64,000 bases of DNA from Amycolatopsis sp. NBC_00345. Its GTDB lineage: Bacteria > Actinomycetota > Actinomycetes > Mycobacteriales > Pseudonocardiaceae. Made by a program: the position numbers and the translations under genes. The DNA lies in contig NZ_CP107995.1 in assembly GCF_036116635.1 (NCBI RefSeq), positions 6,634,001 through 6,698,000 on the forward strand. Direction: 5' to 3'. Positions 59,257 to 64,000 of the stretch are shown here, piece after piece (the first letter of the stretch is position 1; every line of letters begins with the position of its first letter). The notes under the pieces were generated by a model. It was given only the letters and a program-made list of their open reading frames with translations. It ran no database searches and was not told where the DNA came from.

Positions 59257-60285
59257 TCAGCTCGACTCGCGCACCGTCAGTGACACCGGCAGAACCTGGT
59301 GGGCCGGCTTGGTTTCCTCGCCCTCCAGCAGCCGCATCAGGGTCACGACCATCGCGTGCACCTGCTCACGCGGGTCCTGGTGGACCGACGTCAGCGGCGG
59401 GGTCATGGCCGGCGCCAGGGTGGCGTTGTCGTCGAAGCTGACCACGGCCACGTCGTCCGGGATGCGGCGGCCCGCGGCGGACAGGGTGCGCAGCGCGCCG
59501 ACCGCCATCATGTCGCTCGCCACGAACACCGAGTCCAGGTCCGGGGCCCGCTCCAGCAGCGCCGACATCGCCTGCGCGCCGCCGGCCAGCGTGAAGTCCG
59601 ACTCCTCGGCCAGCCCGGCCGGGTCGAGGCCCGCGTCCACGAGGGTCTTGCGCCAGCCCGCGAGCCGGTCGATCGGGGCGCCCTGGTCCTGCGGCCCGGC
59701 GATCGTCGCGACGCGGCGGCGGCCCGACTCCACCAGGTGCGAGACGGCCAGGCGCGCGCCGTTCTCGTTGTCGAAGTCGACCACGTGCACCCCACGGCGG
59801 AGGTCGGCCGCCTGGCCGCCGAAGACCACCGGGATCCGCAGCAGCCGCAGCGCGCGCGGCAGCGGGTCGGCGCGGTGGGGCGCGAACACCAGCACACCGT
59901 CGACGTGCCCGCCCTCGAGGAACCGCACCGTGCGGGTCAGGTCCTCGCGGGTGTCGCTGAAGATCAGCACCATCTGGCAGCCGATGTCGGCCAGCTCGCG
60001 GTAGCCGGCGCGCATCACGGCGGTGCGGTACGGGTCGTCGAGCAGCCGCGCCTCTGGCTCGGACAGCACCACGGCGATCGCGCCCGTCCGCCGCGTGACC
60101 AGCGACCGCGCGGCCTGGTTCGGCGAGTAGCCCAGGTCCCGCGCGGCGGCCAGCACCTTCTCCCGCGAGCGCGCGCTGACGTACGTGTCGTCGTTCAACG
60201 CCCGCGACGCCGTCGACCGGGAAACCCCGGCGAACGCCGCCACGTCTTCCAGCGTCGGCCGCTCGTCTTCTGCTCGAGGCGCCAC
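59257..60285 (-). CDS. cebR: LacI-family repressor, CebR-type
   Basis: The protein has 342 residues. The N-terminal helix-turn-helix and hinge are LEDVAAFAGVSRSTASRALN, then YVSARSREKV and LGYSPNQAARSLVTRRT. A periplasmic-binding-protein-like sensor domain occupies about 65-340. In Streptomyces, CebR represses cellobiose/cellotriose uptake and beta-glucosidase genes by binding TGGGAGCGCTCCCA. That exact sequence occurs in the divergent intergenic region here, together with a second palindrome, before cebEFG-bglC. The call therefore rests on both protein type and operator. Confidence 0.9.
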   Translation of the reverse strand: MAPRAEDERPTLEDVAAFAGVSRSTASRALNDDTYVSARSREKVLAAARDLGYSPNQAARSLVTRRTGAIAVVLSEPEARLLDDPYRTAVMRAGYRELADIGCQMVLIFSDTREDLTRTVRFLEGGHVDGVLVFAPHRADPLPRALRLLRIPVVFGGQAADLRRGVHVVDFDNENGARLAVSHLVESGRRRVATIAGPQDQGAPIDRLAGWRKTLVDAGLDPAGLAEESDFTLAGGAQAMSALLERAPDLDSVFVASDMMAVGALRTLSAAGRRIPDDVAVVSFDDNATLAPAMTPPLTSVHQDPREQVHAMVVTLMRLLEGEETKPAHQVLPVSLTVRESS

Positions 60286-60365
60286 TGGTCACCACCCTGC
60301 CCTGTCGATGGCGCGGCCCTGTAGCTGGCGCTGCCCTGATGATCGCGCCAGCTTAGCGGGACCGT

Positions 60366-60383
60366 TCCGGGAGCGCTCCCGGA
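60366..60383. promoter_or_regulatory. CebR box 1
   Basis: TCCGGGAGCGCTCCCGGA is an 18-bp perfect palindrome. It keeps the GGGAGCGCTCCC core of the CebR operator, with C/G instead of T/A at the ends of the 14-mer. It lies between cebR and the -35 box of the cebE promoter. Confidence 0.85.
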
Positions 60384-60406
60384 CAACAACGCTCTGGTAA
60401 CCGACC

Positions 60407-60435
60407 TTGACATGCCCAGTGGCCTGCCACAGACT
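60407..60435 (+). promoter_or_regulatory. Likely cebE promoter
   Basis: TTGACA (60407-60412) is followed after 17 bp by CAGACT (60430-60435), a fair -35/-10 pair. CebR box 2 begins 9 bp after the -10, where bound repressor would block initiation. Confidence 0.6.
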
Positions 60436-60444
60436 CGGCTTCCA

Positions 60445-60462
60445 TCTGGGAGCGCTCCCAGA
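60445..60462. promoter_or_regulatory. CebR box 2 (consensus)
   Basis: The palindrome TCTGGGAGCGCTCCCAGA contains the exact Streptomyces CebR consensus TGGGAGCGCTCCCA (60447-60460). It sits between the probable cebE promoter and the cebE start. Confidence 0.92.
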
Positions 60463-60488
60463 ATCCGACCTTCAAGGGGTTGACGACG

Positions 60489-61796
60489 GTGACAACGTTC
60501 CGGAAGGGCCTGGTCCTCGCACTGGGCATCACGATGACGGCGCTGACAGTGGCGGCCTGCGGCGGTGACAGCGGCGGCGACGGGGTCCCCGCGGCCGCCG
60601 GGCCGAACGAGCACGTGGACCTGACGCTGGCCACGTTCACGGAGTTCGGCTACGAGGCGCTCATCCCGGAGTACGAACGGCTGCACCCGAACATCACGAT
60701 CACCCACCGCAAGACCGGCCAGGGCGGCCCGTACGCGCAGGACATGATGACCAAGCTCGCCGCCGGCTCCGGGCTGGCCGACGTGCAGGCCGTGGAAGAG
60801 GGCCACCTCTCCGACATCCTCGACAAGTCCTCGAAGTTCAACGACCTCACCAAGATCGGCCCGGCCGACGCGGGCGCGGACCGCTGGCTGCCGTGGAAGT
60901 ACGACGCGGGCAAGGACAAGAACGGCAAGCTGATCGGCTACGGCACGGACATCGGGCCGGACGCGATGTGCTACCGCAAGGACCTGTTCGCCGCGGCCGG
61001 GCTGCCGACCGACCCGGACGCCGTGAAGTCGCTCTTCGCCGGCTGGGACAGCTATTTCGACGCGGGCGCCCAGTACGTCACGAAAACCGGCGGCAAGGCG
61101 TGGTTCGACTCCGCGGCGCAGAACTTCAACGCCATCGTCAACCAGCTGCCCGTCGGCTACCTCGACACCGGCGACAAGCTGACCGTCGAGACCAACCAGG
61201 GCATCAAGGACGCCTGGACGAAGGTGACCGGCGCCGTCGCGAAGGGCGAGTCGGCGAAGCTCACCGCGTTCAGCAACGAGTGGAACTCCGGGTTCAAGCA
61301 GAACGCCTTCGCCACCAAGGTCTGCCCCGCGTGGATGCTCGGCGTGATCAAGGAGCAGGCCGGCCCGGAGAACGCCGGCAAGTGGGCGGTCACCGCGGCG
61401 TTCCCCGGTGGCGGCGGCAACTGGGGCGGCTCGTACCTGACCGTGCCGACGCAGAGCAAGCACCCGCGTGAAGCCGCCGAGCTGGCCGCCTGGCTGACCG
61501 CGCCCGAGCAGCAGATCAAGGCGTTCGAGGCCAAGGGCAACTTCCCGAGCCAGGTCAAGGCGCTGCAGAGCCCCACGCTGCTGAACTCGACCGACGCCTA
61601 CTTCGGCGGCGCGAAGGTCGGGGAGCTGTTCGCCGAGCAGGCCAAGAAGGTGACCAAGGCGCAGTACAAGGGCCCGAACGACGGCCAGATCCAGGAGAAC
61701 GTCGCCGCGCCGGCGCTGCAGGCCGTCGAGCAGGGCACCTCCGCCGCGGACGGCTGGTCGCAGTTCGTGGCCGGCGCGAAGAAGCTCACCCGCTGA
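60489..61796 (+). CDS. cebE: Cellobiose/cello-oligosaccharide-binding lipoprotein
   Basis: The protein has 435 residues from the GTG at 60489, chosen because AAGGGG is 9 nt upstream; a TTG at 60480 is also possible. A lipoprotein signal ends LTVAACGG with C24 lipidated. The mature part is a family 1 sugar-binding protein (VDLTLATFTEFGYEALIPEY, NITITHRKTGQGGPYAQDM, LPWKYDAGKD). It lies directly downstream of two CebR boxes and is followed after 2 nt by cebF. It captures cello-oligosaccharides outside the membrane. The protein at 44274-45542 is its paralogue. Confidence 0.9.
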   Translation: MTTFRKGLVLALGITMTALTVAACGGDSGGDGVPAAAGPNEHVDLTLATFTEFGYEALIPEYERLHPNITITHRKTGQGGPYAQDMMTKLAAGSGLADVQAVEEGHLSDILDKSSKFNDLTKIGPADAGADRWLPWKYDAGKDKNGKLIGYGTDIGPDAMCYRKDLFAAAGLPTDPDAVKSLFAGWDSYFDAGAQYVTKTGGKAWFDSAAQNFNAIVNQLPVGYLDTGDKLTVETNQGIKDAWTKVTGAVAKGESAKLTAFSNEWNSGFKQNAFATKVCPAWMLGVIKEQAGPENAGKWAVTAAFPGGGGNWGGSYLTVPTQSKHPREAAELAAWLTAPEQQIKAFEAKGNFPSQVKALQSPTLLNSTDAYFGGAKVGELFAEQAKKVTKAQYKGPNDGQIQENVAAPALQAVEQGTSAADGWSQFVAGAKKLTR

Positions 61797-61798
61797 CG

Positions 61799-62785
61799 AT
61801 GACTGTCGCCGGCAAGATCGCTCCGGAACACCCGGCCGAGGTGCGGCGCCCCGCGCCCCGGCCGGGGTTTCGCGACCGCCTGGCCCGGTGGGACGTCAAG
61901 GTCTCGCCCTACCTGTACGTGGCGCCGTTCTTCATCGTCTTCGGCATCGTCGGGCTGTTCCCGCTGCTCTACACCGCGTACGTGTCGCTCTTCCACTGGA
62001 AGGCCGGGGACGACGACCCGGACTTCATCGGCCTCGACAACTTCAAGGAGCTCTTCGCCGACGCGCAGTTCTGGCACGCGCTGGAGAACACCGTCAGCAT
62101 CTTCCTGCTCTCCAGCGTCCCGCAGCTGATCATCGCCGTCGGCCTCGCCGCACTGCTCACCACCGGGATCCGCGGCGCCACCGGCTGGCGCGTCGGGGTC
62201 CTGCTGCCCTACGCGGCGAGCCTGGTGGCGCTCGGGATCATCTTCGCGAACCTGTTCGGCCCGAAGTACGGCCTGGTCAACGGCCTGCTCCAGACCGTCG
62301 GACTGTCCCCTGTGGACTGGCAGGCGAACCGGCTGGCCAGCCACGTGGCCATCGCCATCATGGTGAACTGGCGCTGGACCGGCTACAACGCGTTGATCGT
62401 GCTCGCGGCCATGCAGGCGATCCCGAGGGAGCTGCACGAGGCGGCGCTGATCGACGGCGCGGGCCCGGCGCGGCGGTTCCGGCACATCACCCTGCCGCTG
62501 CTCAAGCCGACGCTGATCTTCGTCACTATCACCTCGACCATCGGCGGCCTGCAGATCTTCACCGAGCCCAAGCTGTTCGACGCCATGCCCGGCTCGAACA
62601 ACGGCGGCTCCACCCACCAGTTCCAGACCGTGACGCTGTACCTGTACCAGACCGCGTTCGAGAACTTCGACCTCGGCTACGCGTCCGCGATCGCCTGGCT
62701 GCTGTTCCTGATCATCGTGCTGATCGCGCTGGTGAACTACCTGCTCACCGGCCGGCTCGCGCGCACGCCGGGGAGGAAGAAATGA
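61799..62785 (+). CDS. cebF: Cello-oligosaccharide ABC permease (MalF type)
   Basis: The protein has 328 residues: a cytoplasmic N-terminus (to about 38), then six transmembrane helices. The EAA loop reads EAALIDGAGPARRFRHITLP. The start is 2 nt after the cebE stop, and the stop overlaps the cebG start (ATGA). It is paralogous to the permease at 43337-44266. The energising ATPase is not in the window and is usually the shared MsiK. Confidence 0.9.
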   Translation: MTVAGKIAPEHPAEVRRPAPRPGFRDRLARWDVKVSPYLYVAPFFIVFGIVGLFPLLYTAYVSLFHWKAGDDDPDFIGLDNFKELFADAQFWHALENTVSIFLLSSVPQLIIAVGLAALLTTGIRGATGWRVGVLLPYAASLVALGIIFANLFGPKYGLVNGLLQTVGLSPVDWQANRLASHVAIAIMVNWRWTGYNALIVLAAMQAIPRELHEAALIDGAGPARRFRHITLPLLKPTLIFVTITSTIGGLQIFTEPKLFDAMPGSNNGGSTHQFQTVTLYLYQTAFENFDLGYASAIAWLLFLIIVLIALVNYLLTGRLARTPGRKK

Positions 62786-63639
62786 CCGCGCTCACCGGAA
62801 ATCCGCGAGCCCTCGCCGGCCGGCTCGGCAAGCCGCGCAAGGCCACCTACTGGGTGCTGGCCGTGTTCGTGCTCGGCTCGCTGTTCCCGTTCTACTGGTC
62901 GTTCCTGGTGGCCAGCCGGGACAACGGGATGCTGACCGAGCGCGTGCCGCCGCTGCTGCCGGGTGGCAACTTCTTCGCCAACGCCGCGCGGGTGTTCGAC
63001 ACCGTGCCGTTCTGGAAGGCGCTGGCCAACAGCGTGATCGTGTCCGGCACGGTCACGCTGACCACGGTGCTGTTCTCGTCGCTGGCCGGGTTCGCCTTCG
63101 CCAAACTGCGTTTCCGCGGCCGCAACGGCCTGTTCGTGTTCATCGTGGTGACGCTCGCGGTGCCCACACAGCTGGGCATCATCCCGCTGTTCATCGCGAT
63201 GTCGAAGCTCGGCTGGGCCGGCGGGCTGCAGGCGGTGATCGTGCCGAACCTGGTCACCGCGTTCGGCGTGTTCTGGATGCGGCAGTACACAGTGGACGCC
63301 GTCCCGCACGAGCTGATCGAGGCCGCGCGCGTGGACGGCTGCAGCATGATCCGGATCTTCTGGAACGTGTGCCTGCCCGCGGTCCGCCCGGCCGCGGCGA
63401 TACTGGCGATGTTCACGTTCATGATGTCCTGGAACGACTTCCTCTGGCCGCTGGTGGTGCTGGACGTCGGGAACCCGACCGTCCAGGTGGCGCTGGAGAA
63501 GCTGCAGAGCGGGTACTACGTCGACTACTCGCTGGTGCTCGCGGGCACCACGCTCGCGGCCATCCCGATCCTCATCGTCTTCCTCCTGCTCGGCCGCCAG
63601 ATCGTGGCCGGGATCATGCAAGGTGCCGTGAAAGGGTGA
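62782..63639 (+). CDS. cebG: Cello-oligosaccharide ABC permease (MalG type)
   Basis: The protein has 285 residues and six helices. GGGAGGAAGA lies before the ATG, which overlaps cebF by 4 nt. The EAA loop reads EAARVDGCSMIRIFWNVCLP. The conserved WNDFLWPLVVLD segment lies near the C-terminus. It pairs with CebF as the membrane channel and is paralogous to the permease at 42513-43340. The GH1 gene starts 2 nt downstream. Confidence 0.92.
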   Translation: MTALTGNPRALAGRLGKPRKATYWVLAVFVLGSLFPFYWSFLVASRDNGMLTERVPPLLPGGNFFANAARVFDTVPFWKALANSVIVSGTVTLTTVLFSSLAGFAFAKLRFRGRNGLFVFIVVTLAVPTQLGIIPLFIAMSKLGWAGGLQAVIVPNLVTAFGVFWMRQYTVDAVPHELIEAARVDGCSMIRIFWNVCLPAVRPAAAILAMFTFMMSWNDFLWPLVVLDVGNPTVQVALEKLQSGYYVDYSLVLAGTTLAAIPILIVFLLLGRQIVAGIMQGAVKG

Positions 63640-63641
63640 CC

Positions 63642-64000
63642 ATGTCCGCACAGCCGCTGCCGGTACCGGCCTTTCCCCCGGGGTTCGTCTGGGGCGCCGC
63701 CACCGCGGCGTTCCAGGTGGAGGGTTCGACCACCGCCGACGGCCGGGAGCCGTCGGTGTGGGACGCCTTCGCCGCGCGGCCCGGCGCGGTGGCCGGCGGC
63801 GACACGGGCGAGCCTGCCGCCGACCACTACCGGCGCTCGGGCGAGGACGTCGAGCTGATGCGCTCGCTCGGCCTCGGCGCGTACCGGTTCTCCTTGTCCT
63901 GGCCCCGGATCCGGCCCGGCGGGGTGGATAACGAGCGTGGGATCGGGTTCTACGACCGGCTCGTCGACCGGCTGCTGGCGGCCGGGATCCAGCCGTGGGC
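63642..64000 (+). CDS. bglC: Beta-glucosidase, glycoside hydrolase family 1 (3' end outside window)
   Basis: Only the first 119 residues are present; the frame is open to the window end. GFVWGAATAAFQVEG is the classic GH1 opening. DHYRRSGEDVELMRSLGLGAYRFSLSWPRI carries further family motifs, including the substrate-binding Gln-equivalent region (FQVEG) and YRFSLSW. It follows cebG by 2 nt, completing the cebEFG-bglC order known from Streptomyces. It hydrolyses imported cellobiose to glucose in the cytoplasm. Catalytic acids lie beyond the window. Confidence 0.92.
   Translation, partial: MSAQPLPVPAFPPGFVWGAATAAFQVEGSTTADGREPSVWDAFAARPGAVAGGDTGEPAADHYRRSGEDVELMRSLGLGAYRFSLSWPRIRPGGVDNERGIGFYDRLVDRLLAAGIQPW

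Overview
The window comes from a very GC-rich actinobacterium, most likely Amycolatopsis or a close Pseudonocardiaceae relative. Supporting points are the GC-rich codon use, frequent GTG/TTG starts, Pro/Gln-rich membrane proteins, WXG100 proteins, a DivIVA-like protein, a class F sortase, and a fadA3-cbs-(Pro-rich protein)-metB neighbourhood that resembles the mycobacterial one. I inferred the genus from gene content only. I see no rRNA, tRNA, CRISPR array, IS element or origin.

Layout: (1) 1-4858 is a polymorphic-toxin locus: the 3' part of a large secreted toxin ending in a nonspecific-nuclease domain, a YezG-YezG-TNT fusion, and a second YezG-like protein. (2) 4866-15430 is housekeeping and membrane biology: threonine dehydratase, cystathionine gamma-synthase (metB), four related Pro/Gln-rich membrane proteins, cystathionine beta-synthase (cbs) and a thiolase. 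(3) 15495-18634 is a conspicuously AT-richer two-gene island, an HEPN-like protein coupled by a 1-nt overlap to a 905-residue protein with two different P-loop NTPase modules. It is the best candidate here for an undescribed (probably defence) system. (4) 18722-28929 holds a DHA2 exporter, a YeeE/YedE transporter, a Cys-rich membrane protein, a Bax-inhibitor-1 family protein, a surface protein with its sortase, and a double-SDR fatty acyl reductase. (5) 29051-41161 holds a DivIVA-like protein, a LuxR-type regulator, a WXG100 pair, two giant tandem SARP/ATPase regulators and a secreted hydrolase; a frameshifted 13E12/HNH pseudogene follows. (6) 42513-46150 is a LuxR regulator plus sugar ABC importer operon. 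(7) 46317-48541 holds a LpqI/NagZ-like lipoprotein and a secreted esterase. (8) 48600-54473 is a tightly overlapping divergent chaperone cassette (J-like membrane protein, GrpE-like, Hsp70-like, TPR/OmpA-like). (9) 54578-59214 holds an NlpC/P60 hydrolase, a sigma/anti-sigma pair, and a MarR regulator with an FAD monooxygenase. (10) 59257-64000 is a cebR-cebEFG-bglC cello-oligosaccharide locus with two near-consensus CebR boxes.

Regulation is unusually readable. There are two CebR palindromes at cebE, palindromes upstream of both LuxR-type regulators, an AT-rich palindrome before marR, and several strong terminators. A 46-bp palindromic element occurs twice, each time between convergent genes. 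The two ABC operons are paralogous (same gene order and similar proteins), but only one carries CebR boxes.
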